Assembly (NCBI GenBank): GCA_902574035.1
Contig: CACGMC010000001.1
Span: 124,001-188,000, forward strand
DNA from: an uncultured Pelagibacteraceae bacterium
Lineage (GTDB): Bacteria; Pseudomonadota; Alphaproteobacteria; Pelagibacterales; Pelagibacteraceae
Direction of reading: 5' to 3'
DNA length: 64,000 bases
Part shown: positions 25,981-34,844 of the stretch, in pieces
How positions within the stretch are numbered: the stretch's first letter is position 1
Layout: each line of letters starts with the position of its first letter
Program-made: the position numbers and the translations under genes
The notes under the pieces: model-generated
Database searches by the model: none
What the model saw: only the letters and a program-made list of their open reading frames with translations
Told to the model about the DNA's origin: nothing

Positions 25981-26874
25981 ATGGACTTTCTTATTTTTAA
26001 AGCTCCAATCCTTATGGTCCAGGCTTCTCTGGACGGAATTCTTCTAGGAATTTTATTTGCTTTGATTGCCTACGGTATGGCTCTGCAATGGGGAGTAATG
26101 AATATAATAAATATTGCACAAGGAGACCTAGTAATTCTTGGAGGTTATATTGCTTATACAATGTATCTTGCTGGAATTCACCCAGCGTGGGGAGTTATTG
26201 TTTCACCAATTATAATGTTTTTTGTTGGATGGGCACTTTATAAATTAGTTATTAATAAAGTCGTAGATCGCGATTTATTTATCTCAATTTTAGCTACTTT
26301 TGGTATCGCCATTATATTTCAACAATTAATGAATTTTATTTTTGGTGCAGATGTTGTTGTTGCTCAATCAGAATACGGAACAACAATGCTATTTGATAAT
26401 TCAGTAACGTTACCTAACTCAAAAATTTTTTCTGCAGTAGTAAGTATTTTGTATGCGATCGCTTTAGTAATATATATGAAAAAATCGAGACTTGGACGAG
26501 CTATAAGAGCCACAGCACAAAATGCTAGAGCTGCAAAAATTTTAGGTGTTGATACAGAAAAAGTTTATGCAGCAACTTTTGGTATAAACGCAGCATTGTG
26601 TGGAATTGCTGGTGCTTTAATTGCAATTACACTTACTCTGCACCCTTACGTAGGCCTTCCTTATACAGTTAGATCTTTTATGATAGTGATCGTTGCAGGT
26701 CTTGGAAATTTACCTGCGGTAGCAATTTCTGGAATGGGTTTAGGACTTTTTGAGGAATTTGCAGATTATATTTTAGGAACAGAATTTAGAATTGGAGCGG
26801 TGTTTATGCTGCTAGTTTTCATATTAGTTTATAGAAGATTTAAACTTTCAAAGAAAAGGGAGTATTTGAAATAA
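25981..26874 (+). CDS. livH: branched-chain amino acid-type ABC permease LivH (first locus)
   Basis: 297 residues, about eight membrane segments. The typical LivH opening (ASLDGILLGILFALIAYGMAL) and the cytoplasmic EAA-like loop RATAQNARAAKILGVDTEKVYA are present. It forms the inner-membrane channel with LivM. It starts 21 bases after the terminator and ends immediately before livM. Confidence 0.93.
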   Translation: MDFLIFKAPILMVQASLDGILLGILFALIAYGMALQWGVMNIINIAQGDLVILGGYIAYTMYLAGIHPAWGVIVSPIIMFFVGWALYKLVINKVVDRDLFISILATFGIAIIFQQLMNFIFGADVVVAQSEYGTTMLFDNSVTLPNSKIFSAVVSILYAIALVIYMKKSRLGRAIRATAQNARAAKILGVDTEKVYAATFGINAALCGIAGALIAITLTLHPYVGLPYTVRSFMIVIVAGLGNLPAVAISGMGLGLFEEFADYILGTEFRIGAVFMLLVFILVYRRFKLSKKREYLK

Positions 26875-27939
26875 ATGGACAAAGTGAAACAAAAAGATTT
26901 AATTTTGTACTCCGGCTTAATAATCTTAGGACTTGCTGCTCCATTTTTATTCCCAGGTTTTAAAGTTCAGCTTACAATACTTTGTGTTTTAATAGTATTA
27001 GCTATGACATGGAATCTGCAAGGTGGAGAAATGGGTTATAATACTTTTGGAAACATCCTTTTTTACGGTCTTGGAATGTATCTAACTGCATCGGTTCAAG
27101 TTGGAATGTTTTTTCCATTAGCTGAATGGACGGAAAGCGGTGGTGAGAAAACATTTGTACATACTACATCTCAATATTTTCAAGGTATGGGCGTTGGTTT
27201 ATTAGTTGCTGCGTTAGTTCCGACTGTTATTGCAGGCGCTATTGGTTACGCAATTTTAGGATTAAGAGGCCACTATTTTGCTATTTGTACTTTAGGCTTA
27301 GGTATTGCTGCAGGTGAAATTGCTGGAGGTATTGAAATTATTGGAGCAGGCCAGGGCTTTACTACACCGCCGTTCCCAAAAGATATAGTTGATCCTGGAG
27401 CTAGAGGAGATTTTTTCTATTTTTTAAGCTTTGTCTTATTAATTGGTACATTTGTTTTTATCAAATGGATTTATGGATCTAGATTCAAATTAATTTTAAA
27501 TGCAATAAGAGACAATGAAGATAAGGCTGAAGCGATGGGTATTCAAACAATGAAATATAAAATTGTAGGATGGATGGTATCCGCTTTTTTTGCTGGTCTA
27601 GCTGGAGGAATAATGGGCGGACTAATCGGTTACATAGATTCAACAGATGTTGCTTTTGATGGAAGAGAAATGGGAGTGTTTATGGTCTTAATGGCAATTC
27701 TAGGAGGTAAAGGAACTTTATGGGGACCGGTTATTGGTGCAACCTTATTCCATTTTTTAAAAGAGGGTTTTTGGACTTTAATCTTAGGTTGGCAATACGT
27801 TGCTCTAGGAGTTTTAATTGTAGTAATTGTAATTTATTTCCCTGAGGGACTAATGGGTTGGCTAAGAGAAAAATATCCTGAAAGATTTGGTGAAGTAATT
27901 GATGAAAAAGATCGTAAAGCGCAGGTGGAATTAAAATGA
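26875..27939 (+). CDS. livM: branched-chain amino acid-type ABC permease LivM (first locus)
   Basis: 354 residues with about ten membrane segments. It has LGLRGHYFAICTLGLGIAAGEI and the coupling loop AIRDNEDKAEAMGIQTMKYK typical of LivM. No spacing separates it from livH, and it overlaps livG by 4 bases (ATGA). It pairs with LivH as the heterodimeric permease. Confidence 0.93.
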   Translation: MDKVKQKDLILYSGLIILGLAAPFLFPGFKVQLTILCVLIVLAMTWNLQGGEMGYNTFGNILFYGLGMYLTASVQVGMFFPLAEWTESGGEKTFVHTTSQYFQGMGVGLLVAALVPTVIAGAIGYAILGLRGHYFAICTLGLGIAAGEIAGGIEIIGAGQGFTTPPFPKDIVDPGARGDFFYFLSFVLLIGTFVFIKWIYGSRFKLILNAIRDNEDKAEAMGIQTMKYKIVGWMVSAFFAGLAGGIMGGLIGYIDSTDVAFDGREMGVFMVLMAILGGKGTLWGPVIGATLFHFLKEGFWTLILGWQYVALGVLIVVIVIYFPEGLMGWLREKYPERFGEVIDEKDRKAQVELK

Positions 27940-28670
27940 GTATTTTAGAAGTAAAAAATGTAAGCAAATCTTTTGGCGGTGTCCAAGCCAACGTTGACAT
28001 TTCTGTTTCAGTAGAGGAGGGATCAATAGTTGGTTTAATAGGACCAAATGGTTCTGGTAAAACAACTTTATTTAATTCGATTGTAGGAACTCACCCAATA
28101 GATCATGGATCTATTATCTTTGATAATACAGAGGTTTCTGAAATGCCTGTACCAGCTGTAGCAAAACTAGGCTTATTAAGAACTTTTCAACAAACACGAA
28201 TTTATTCGAAACTCAATTGCGTAGAAAATATGCTCATAAGTCATAAAGCTAGCGACACCGGATTTATATTTGCTAAAGTGCCGACAGAGTTGACTGAAAA
28301 AGCGGAAAACCTTCTTAACTTTGTTGGCCTATATCAGAAAAGAAATTTAAGAGCAGGAGATTTATCATTTGGACAGCAAAAATTACTAGAATTAGCTATG
28401 GCACTAATGAATGAGCCAAAAATGCTTTTATTAGATGAACCAACGGCAGGAATAAATCCAACGTTAATAAACGGAATTATAGATAGATTAATTAAAATAA
28501 ATAAAGATTATGGAATTACGTTATTAGTTATTGAACATAATATGAGAGTAATAATGAGCTTAGCTCAAAAAATATTCTGTCTAGCACATGGAAAAATGTT
28601 AGCAGAAGGTTCACCAAATCAAATTAAAAATGATAAGCGAGTTGTTGATGCTTATTTAGGAGCACAGTAA
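27936..28670 (+). CDS. livG: ABC transporter ATP-binding protein LivG (first locus)
   Basis: 244 residues. Walker A is GPNGSGKTT (about 36-44), the signature is LSFGQQKLLELAMAL, Walker B is MLLLDEPTAGINP, and the switch His is in VIEHNM. LivG signatures often carry a Y/F-G-Q variant instead of SGGQ, as here. It energises transport with LivF. The start overlaps livM and the stop overlaps livF. Confidence 0.95.
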   Translation: MSILEVKNVSKSFGGVQANVDISVSVEEGSIVGLIGPNGSGKTTLFNSIVGTHPIDHGSIIFDNTEVSEMPVPAVAKLGLLRTFQQTRIYSKLNCVENMLISHKASDTGFIFAKVPTELTEKAENLLNFVGLYQKRNLRAGDLSFGQQKLLELAMALMNEPKMLLLDEPTAGINPTLINGIIDRLIKINKDYGITLLVIEHNMRVIMSLAQKIFCLAHGKMLAEGSPNQIKNDKRVVDAYLGAQ

Positions 28671-29455
28671 TGGCTAATCAATATGATGTTTTAGGAAAGG
28701 CTCCAGGGTTAGAAGAATTAAATAAACTTTCTCCAAACGATGTTCATTTAACCATAAGAGGGCTGAACGCAGGTTACGGAAAGATGGAAATTCTTCATAA
28801 ATTTGATTTAACAGTGAGTAAAGCTCAATCGTTATGCTTAATTGGACCAAACGGTGCAGGAAAATCTACAATTCTTCACTCTATATATGGTTTCACAAAT
28901 ATCTTTGATGGAAAGATTGAATTAGAAGGCAATGAAATTACTAAGCTTACTCCCGCAGAAAAATTAAGTAAAGTTGGTATTGCATATATTTTGCAGGATA
29001 ATTCTGTTTTCCCTGACATGACAGTGGAAGAAAATCTTTTAATGGGAGGATATATAAAAGATAAACAAGATGAAGCCTACGAAGAGGCTGAAAGAATTTT
29101 TCAAAAATATGACAGACTTAGAAATAGAAGAAATCAACCTGCAAAAGTTTTATCAGGTGGAGAAAGAAGACTATTAGAAATCTCTAGAGCTTTAGTAATG
29201 AAACCTTCGGTACTTCTAGTTGATGAACCTTCAATTGGTTTAGAACCTAAGTATATAGGTATGGTATTTGAAATTTTAGAAGACCTCCAAAAAACAGAAA
29301 AGAAAACAATTATCTTAGTTGAACAAAATGCTAAAAAAGGGTTGGAATTTGCTGACATAGGATATGTTTTAGTTTCTGGTCAAACGGCGATTGCTGGCAA
29401 AGGCAATGATCTTTTAAAAAATCCTGACGTAGGCAGATTATTCCTTGGAGGATGA
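28670..29455 (+). CDS. livF: ABC transporter ATP-binding protein LivF (first locus)
   Basis: 261 residues, a little longer than the usual 235 because of a 25-residue N-terminal extension before LTIRGLNAGYGKMEILH. Walker A GPNGAGKST, signature LSGGERRLLEISRAL and Walker B VLLVDEPSIGLEP are intact. It is the second ATPase of the importer. It overlaps livG by one base and azlC by four. Confidence 0.94.
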   Translation: MANQYDVLGKAPGLEELNKLSPNDVHLTIRGLNAGYGKMEILHKFDLTVSKAQSLCLIGPNGAGKSTILHSIYGFTNIFDGKIELEGNEITKLTPAEKLSKVGIAYILQDNSVFPDMTVEENLLMGGYIKDKQDEAYEEAERIFQKYDRLRNRRNQPAKVLSGGERRLLEISRALVMKPSVLLVDEPSIGLEPKYIGMVFEILEDLQKTEKKTIILVEQNAKKGLEFADIGYVLVSGQTAIAGKGNDLLKNPDVGRLFLGG

Positions 29456-30159
29456 TAAATTCAAAAATTTTTTTTAAAGGACTTAAATCATTAATAGGAG
29501 TAAGAAGTCCGGCGATACCTTTAGCTGCATGTTTTGTTGCGCTTGGTGCTCTACTTAAGGATGCAGGCTTAAACATTCAACAAAGTGCTGCATCAAGTTT
29601 TTTTACTTACGCTTTACCAGGTCAACTTGTTATGGCCGAGTCTTTATTAATCGGTGCATCAATAATTAATATTTTCATAGCTGTTTGGTTAGTGAATTTC
29701 AGACTATACCCAATGACCGTGTCTCTTTTCCCTTTACTTAAACATAAGTCTCAACCTAGATGGAAATATTATTTGTCATGTCATTTTCTTGCAATCTCAT
29801 CTTGGCTCATAGCTAAAGACACGTATAAAAAAATTGATCAGAAATACAGAATTGACTTTTGGATGGGTATAGGGTTTGGAACATGGACCACAGCAATCGT
29901 AACAACTTTAATAGGTTTTACTTTAGCAGACTATCTAAATAAAGATATTATTATAGGTTTGGCAATCGTAAATCCTGTTTATTTCTTTTGCATGATGATT
30001 GGAGCAATGAATAACTTAAAAATTTCTTTAGCTATTATATTAGGAACTACTCTAGGCCCAGTATTTTATTTATTTTCAAGTGAGTGGGCTATACTTTTTG
30101 CCGGTTTATCAGCAGGCTCAATATCATATTTATTTGGAGTGAGAGATGGATCCAAATAA
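29452..30159 (+). CDS. azlC: AzlC family amino acid exporter subunit
   Basis: 235 residues, six or more membrane segments. GVRSPAIPLAACFVALGALLKDAG and WLVNFRLYPMTVSLFPLL fit AzlC, the large subunit of branched-chain amino acid exporters. It is encoded directly after the LivF ATPase with a 4-base overlap, and the small partner azlD follows with a 14-base overlap. An exporter inside an importer operon is unusual. Confidence 0.85.
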   Translation: MINSKIFFKGLKSLIGVRSPAIPLAACFVALGALLKDAGLNIQQSAASSFFTYALPGQLVMAESLLIGASIINIFIAVWLVNFRLYPMTVSLFPLLKHKSQPRWKYYLSCHFLAISSWLIAKDTYKKIDQKYRIDFWMGIGFGTWTTAIVTTLIGFTLADYLNKDIIIGLAIVNPVYFFCMMIGAMNNLKISLAIILGTTLGPVFYLFSSEWAILFAGLSAGSISYLFGVRDGSK

Positions 30160-30472
30160 AATTATAATATTAGCAATAATCGCAACATCTGTTGCAACGT
30201 TTATATCACGTTTTTTAGGAGCGTTAACTTCAGAAAGAGTTGATGCTAGTTCAAAACTTTTTGATTGGTTTAATTTAGTTGCCTACTCAACTTTAGCAGC
30301 TTTGCTTGGAAGAATTATAATTTTTCCTGCTGGGGTATTAGCTGATGCTGACATTATAATACGTTTGATAGTCCTTATTAGCTGTATATTTATTTTTATA
30401 ATAATGAAGAAAAATTTGGTTATACCAACAATATTTTCTGCTATACTTTTATCTGTTTTAACAAGTATATGA
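30146..30472 (+). CDS. azlD: AzlD family exporter subunit
   Basis: 108 residues with four membrane helices, the size and layout of AzlD, the small partner of AzlC. It has the N-terminal ATSVATFISRFLG and WFNLVAYSTLAALLGR stretches. Overlaps on both sides (azlC 14 bases, the CsiD-like gene 4 bases) show tight translational linkage to the whole operon. Confidence 0.83.
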   Translation: MDPNKIIILAIIATSVATFISRFLGALTSERVDASSKLFDWFNLVAYSTLAALLGRIIIFPAGVLADADIIIRLIVLISCIFIFIIMKKNLVIPTIFSAILLSVLTSI

Positions 30473-31365
30473 GTTTAAAAATTGAAGATCATAAAAATTC
30501 TAAGCGAGTAAAGGTTATAAAAATACCCGAAGAAGATTTAGATAGATTAATATTTCCATTTAAAAAACACTCAATTACATCATTAGAATACAAACCCTTT
30601 ACAAGGTTTACCATTGCTAAAAGTTTAGATGAATTATTTAAAAATGAATTAAGCACACAACTTAACAAAGTTCTTAATGATAGAAATTCAGGAACAGCAA
30701 TAATTGAACCCGAGATAAATAATAATAAATTTGATAAAGAATTTTTAGTTAAACTATCAACATCTTTAGCTTATCTTGTGGGAACTCCTAATTTTGATTC
30801 AATGTCAGGTAAATACTATGCAAGATTTGAGGTGAAACATGTAGACCAAAGTGACTCTTATTTACGAAAAGCATATAACAATCTAGATCTTCATACAGAC
30901 GGGACCTACGTAAAAGAGAAAACAGACTGGTTAATAATGACTAAGATGGAGGAACAGAATGTTTCAGGAGGAGAGAGTGTGATATTACACTTAGATGACT
31001 GGGAATACTTAGAAGATTTAAGCAAAGATCCAATTGGTAGACAAAATTTTATTTGGAGTTCGCCTAAGAGTAAAAACGTAGATTATAAAGTTGAACACCC
31101 AGTATTTTCTAATGATGAGAAAGGTAAACCCATTATTTCTTATATTGATCAATTTCCTGAGCCTAAAAATATGCAGCAAGGTTTATTCTTACAAAAATTG
31201 TCTGATGCATTAGAGGAAAGTAAAAACAAAATAGTTTTTCCTTTACCAGTAGGTTCTACAATTTTTTCAAATAACTATTTTTGGCTCCATGGGAGAAAAG
31301 CTTTCAAAGAGCATTCTGGGTTATCTAGAGAACTGTTAAGAATTAGAGGAACTTTTTTCCATTAA
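30469..31365 (+). CDS. glaH: CsiD/GlaH-like glutarate 2-hydroxylase (Fe/2-oxoglutarate oxygenase)
   Basis: 298 residues. Several long stretches read like E. coli CsiD: YYARFEVKHVDQSDSYLR, LHTDGTYV, LLHLDDWE-like and FWLHGRKAF. The iron ligands would be H142, D144 and H274, and 2-oxoglutarate-binding arginines are in SRELLRIRG (287-293). CsiD hydroxylates glutarate to L-2-hydroxyglutarate, consuming 2-oxoglutarate and O2. The E. coli partner LhgO is not encoded nearby. It is the last gene of the Liv-AzlCD operon (4-base overlap), before a separately promoted TctCBA transporter. The true substrate may be a related dicarboxylate. Confidence 0.85.
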   Translation: MSLKIEDHKNSKRVKVIKIPEEDLDRLIFPFKKHSITSLEYKPFTRFTIAKSLDELFKNELSTQLNKVLNDRNSGTAIIEPEINNNKFDKEFLVKLSTSLAYLVGTPNFDSMSGKYYARFEVKHVDQSDSYLRKAYNNLDLHTDGTYVKEKTDWLIMTKMEEQNVSGGESVILHLDDWEYLEDLSKDPIGRQNFIWSSPKSKNVDYKVEHPVFSNDEKGKPIISYIDQFPEPKNMQQGLFLQKLSDALEESKNKIVFPLPVGSTIFSNNYFWLHGRKAFKEHSGLSRELLRIRGTFFH

Positions 31366-31371
31366 ATCATA

Positions 31372-31431
31372 TTGACTCTTACTCATTAATTATTTTTAAT
31401 CATAATAATTAACAAACAATGGGGGAAACAA
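31372..31431 (+). promoter_or_regulatory. predicted promoter and leader of tctCBA
   Basis: TTGACT (31372-31377), a 17-base spacer and TTTAAT (31395-31400) give five of six matches at both sigma-70 boxes. The leader is about 25 bases, starts near ATAATTAACA (31405-31414) and contains a strong GGGGGA ribosome site. The same AATTAACA end occurs in both livJ leaders. Confidence 0.55.
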
Positions 31432-32412
31432 ATGTTAAGTAAATTTAAAAAACTTATCAGTCTTGTATTTGCTACCGTTCTTTTAACTTCAATCTCATCA
31501 ACTAGTTTTGCTATCGACAAATTACACTTTGTAATTGGCGGTGGAGCTGGTGGTGGTTGGGATGGAACTGCTAGAGGAACTGGAGAAGCGCTTACAAAAG
31601 CTGGTTTCTTAAAGAGTGCGTCATTTGAAAATATGTCAGGTGGTGGTGGAGGTAAAGCTTTATCATTCATGATTAATACTAAACCAACTGGTACAGTATT
31701 AGTTCAATCAACACCTTTAGTATTAAGATCAATCACAAGACACAAAGGTTACGTGAGTGGTAGTGGCGTTCTTTCATACAAAGATGTTGTACCAATAGCT
31801 GGAGTAATAGGTGACTATGGTGCAATCGCTGTTGCAAAAAATTCACCGTATAAAAACTTTAAAGATGTAGTTGCTGCTTATAAGTCCAATCCAAAATCTG
31901 TTAAGATGGCGGGTGGATCTGTTAGAGGAAGCATGGACCATTTGATTGGTGCTTTAGCATTCCAAGAAGCGGGAGCTGATCCAAATAAAGTTGTATACGT
32001 ACCTTACGATGCTGGCGGAAAAGCATTAGCAGGTTTACTTTCAGGGGAAACGCAAATTCTTTCAACTGGTTTGGGAGAAGTAATGGGAGCACGAGACCAA
32101 GTTAGAATAATTGGTATTACTGCACCTAGCAGAGTTGCAGATGCTCCAGAAGTACCAACGCTTAAAGAACAAGGCTTTGATGTTCAGTTCGTAAACTGGA
32201 GAGGATTTTTTGGTCCACCAAACATGAGTAGTGCAGATAAAAAGAAAATAGCAAAAATGTTAGGTGATGTTCAAAAAACTCCAGAATGGGAAGCTGTGAG
32301 AAAAAGAAATGCTTGGGTAAATATTTATAACCCTGACAAAAAGTTTGTGAAGTTTTTAAAAACACAAACTAAAGAAATGACAGCTCTAATGAAAAAACTT
32401 GGAGTAATTTAA
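31432..32412 (+). CDS. tctC: tripartite tricarboxylate transporter substrate-binding protein
   Basis: 326 residues. The signal peptide ends at STSFAIDK (about residue 25). The mature protein has the TctC/Bug features GGGAGGGWDGTARGTGEAL, FENMSGGGGGKALSF and the helix ending APSRVADAPEVPTLKEQG. It binds a carboxylate in the periplasm and delivers it to TctBA. Ligands of this family include citrate, dicarboxylates and aromatic acids; the one here is unknown. The CsiD-like gene upstream hints at a C5 dicarboxylate (inference). Confidence 0.92.
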   Translation: MLSKFKKLISLVFATVLLTSISSTSFAIDKLHFVIGGGAGGGWDGTARGTGEALTKAGFLKSASFENMSGGGGGKALSFMINTKPTGTVLVQSTPLVLRSITRHKGYVSGSGVLSYKDVVPIAGVIGDYGAIAVAKNSPYKNFKDVVAAYKSNPKSVKMAGGSVRGSMDHLIGALAFQEAGADPNKVVYVPYDAGGKALAGLLSGETQILSTGLGEVMGARDQVRIIGITAPSRVADAPEVPTLKEQGFDVQFVNWRGFFGPPNMSSADKKKIAKMLGDVQKTPEWEAVRKRNAWVNIYNPDKKFVKFLKTQTKEMTALMKKLGVI

Positions 32413-32435
32413 TTACTTACTAATTAGGAGGAGCA

Positions 32436-32906
32436 GTGCAAATAAGTCCAGTAAAGATTATTTCACTGCTCTTCTTTGTTTTTTCGGGATTTTATTTATA
32501 TCACGCATATCAAATAAGAGTTTTTGCCTTTGATGAAAATGCTCCTTTTAATGCAAAAACTTTTCCAATTTTGTTAGGTTACGCAGGAATTTTCTTTTCT
32601 GGTTTATACATTGCATTACCTGAAAAAAGACCTGCAAATGTTAATCTATCTGTTCTTGATTACAAAAGAACAATTACACTAGTCATTTTAATGATCATTT
32701 ATGGGGTTACAATTTTAAAAGTAGGCTATTTTCTATCAACCTCTATTTTTTTAGTTCTATCTTATATAACACTTGGAGAAAAAAGATGGTTTTGGGTTTT
32801 TACGCTATCATTTCCTTTTGTTGCAATCTTTATGTTTCTTTTACACGGTTTATTAGACATTTATCTACGTGACCCACTTTTAAAATATTTAGGAATAATT
32901 GGATGA
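32436..32906 (+). CDS. tctB: tripartite tricarboxylate transporter small membrane subunit
   Basis: 156 residues, four membrane helices, the usual TctB size. It begins with GTG at 32436 after TAGGAGGAG, a near-perfect ribosome site. Conservation is low in this family, so the call rests on size, topology, the LSTSIFLVLSYITLGEKRW stretch and position between tctC and tctA. It overlaps tctA by 4 bases. Confidence 0.88.
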   Translation: MQISPVKIISLLFFVFSGFYLYHAYQIRVFAFDENAPFNAKTFPILLGYAGIFFSGLYIALPEKRPANVNLSVLDYKRTITLVILMIIYGVTILKVGYFLSTSIFLVLSYITLGEKRWFWVFTLSFPFVAIFMFLLHGLLDIYLRDPLLKYLGIIG

Positions 32907-34402
32907 TTGAAGGAATTCTCATAGGTTTAAATACTGCGCTATCAATTAAAAATATCATAATGGTAATGATAGGATGTTTTGCCGGAACTATAATTGGAAT
33001 GCTTCCGGGGTTAGGACCTATGACAGCGATAGCTCTGATGATACCGATCACTTATGGTTTTGAGCCTTCAACCGGATTAATTTTGATGGCGGGAGTTTAT
33101 TACGGAGCAGTTTTTGGTGGTTCAACATCTTCAATATTAATCAACGCTCCCGGAATTCCAGGAACTGTAGCCACATCTTTTGATGGTTATCCGATGGCTC
33201 AACAAGGAAAAGCTGGAAAAGCTTTAGCGATCGCTGCGTATAGTTCTTTTGCTGGAGGAACAATTGCAGCAATTTTTTTATTGTTTGCTGCACCCAGTTT
33301 ATCAAAAGTAAGTTTAGCTTTTAGATCACCAGATTATTTTGGTCTAATGATTTTAGGTTTAACCGCAGTTTCCGCATTTTCTGCCAAAGGTCATTTTTTA
33401 AAAGCAATGATGATGGTCGTATTGGGATTGATGTTAGCTTCAGTTGGACAAGATACATTGTCTGACATTCCTAGATTTGTATTTAATAATATGAACTTAG
33501 CAGATGGTATAAGTTTCGTACTTGTGGTTATGGCCACATTTGCAATGAGTGAGGCTCTTTCAATTATTTTTAAAGGAAGCGACCCGACACAAGCTGCAAA
33601 ACAAATTTCATTATCAAAACTTGGATCAATAAAACTTGATAAAGAAGAAACAAAAAAAATGGTTACAACTATTCCTAGGTCTTCAATAATCGGCTTTATA
33701 GTAGGAGTATTGCCTGGAGCTGGTTCTACAATTGCTTCTTTTTTAGCTTATGGAATGGAAAGAAATTTTGTAAAAGATGAGGAAAAACTAAAATTCGGAA
33801 AAGGTAGTGTTAACGGTTTGTCTGCACCAGAGACCGCAAATAACGCAGCTTGCTCTGGTTCATTTGTTCCTTTATTGACACTTGGTATTCCTGGAAGTGG
33901 TACGACCGCTGTTATGCTTGGCGCTTTACTAGGATTTGGTATACAGCCAGGGCCAAGACTTTATCAAACAAATCCTGAAATCTTTTGGTCAGTTATAATG
34001 TCAATGTATATCGGAATGGTAATTTTATTAATTTTAAACTTACCTCTAATTCCATATATAGCTAGAATTTTAGCAGTACCGAGAGCTTTTTTAATTCCTC
34101 TAATTCTATTTTTTTCAGTTACTGGAATTTATTTAATGTCTTTTAACAATTTTGATATTTATTTAATGATAGGAATAGCTGTTGTTGCAACCATTTTACG
34201 TTTATACGAATTTCCAATGCCACCTTTAATATTAGCATTTGTGCTAGGAGGGTTAATGGAAGAAAATTTAAGGAGATCACTACTTATAAGTGATGGTTCA
34301 TGGGCTTTTCTTTGGGATAGACCTTTAACATTATGTATTATGATAACTATTTTGTTTATTGTTTTTTGGCAAATTTATAATAGTTATTTTAAAAAGAAGT
34401 AG
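32903..34402 (+). CDS. tctA: tripartite tricarboxylate transporter large permease subunit
   Basis: 499 residues with about 11-12 membrane segments. It has both conserved TctA motifs: the N-terminal GMLPGLGPMTAIALMIPIT and YYGAVFGGSTSSILINAPG, and their internal repeat GVLPGAGSTIASFLAYG with LGIPGSGTTAVMLGALL. It uses an ion gradient to move the carboxylate bound by TctC. It ends the block and is convergent with DoxX. Confidence 0.95.
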   Translation: MIEGILIGLNTALSIKNIIMVMIGCFAGTIIGMLPGLGPMTAIALMIPITYGFEPSTGLILMAGVYYGAVFGGSTSSILINAPGIPGTVATSFDGYPMAQQGKAGKALAIAAYSSFAGGTIAAIFLLFAAPSLSKVSLAFRSPDYFGLMILGLTAVSAFSAKGHFLKAMMMVVLGLMLASVGQDTLSDIPRFVFNNMNLADGISFVLVVMATFAMSEALSIIFKGSDPTQAAKQISLSKLGSIKLDKEETKKMVTTIPRSSIIGFIVGVLPGAGSTIASFLAYGMERNFVKDEEKLKFGKGSVNGLSAPETANNAACSGSFVPLLTLGIPGSGTTAVMLGALLGFGIQPGPRLYQTNPEIFWSVIMSMYIGMVILLILNLPLIPYIARILAVPRAFLIPLILFFSVTGIYLMSFNNFDIYLMIGIAVVATILRLYEFPMPPLILAFVLGGLMEENLRRSLLISDGSWAFLWDRPLTLCIMITILFIVFWQIYNSYFKKK

Positions 34403-34407
34403 ATTTT

Positions 34408-34794
34408 TTATAAACGAACGTATTTTTTTTTCTTCTCCATTGAAAAATCTTTAGCACCATGAACTACCAAAAATAACATTCCACCTGCAAGACCAATATT
34501 TTTTAGGAATGCAATTACCTGCATTTGATTAGAGAAATCAAAGTGGAAAATAAAAGCGGTTAATAAAGAAAATAATAAAAGACCCCCAGCGGCAAATCTT
34601 GTTTTGTATCCAACAATAACCATAAGTGGAAATAATATCTCAATTATAATTGCTGGTACTAATAAAAATCCAGGTATACCAAAACTTTCCATCCAGCCTA
34701 TAGTGCCATCATATTTAAAGATTTTATCAATTCCGCTAAATAAAAAAATAGCTGAAATCATTATTCTTCCTACCAGATCAAAAAAATTTGCCAT
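34408..34794 (-). CDS. DoxX family membrane protein
   Basis: 128 residues, four membrane helices. The opening LVGRIMISAIFLFSGIDKIF with the following P/G-rich second helix and a C-terminal FLKNIGLAGGMLFLVVHGAKDFS are typical of DoxX. Related proteins are linked to thiosulfate or quinone redox or to membrane redox complexes with SOD, but no role can be fixed here. It lies 5 bases from the convergent tctA end. Confidence 0.87.
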   Translation of the reverse strand: MANFFDLVGRIMISAIFLFSGIDKIFKYDGTIGWMESFGIPGFLLVPAIIIEILFPLMVIVGYKTRFAAGGLLLFSLLTAFIFHFDFSNQMQVIAFLKNIGLAGGMLFLVVHGAKDFSMEKKKKYVRL

Positions 34795-34844
34795 AACAAA
34801 TTTAACTCTAAATTTTTATTAATGTCAAAAACGAGAGGTTAAAA

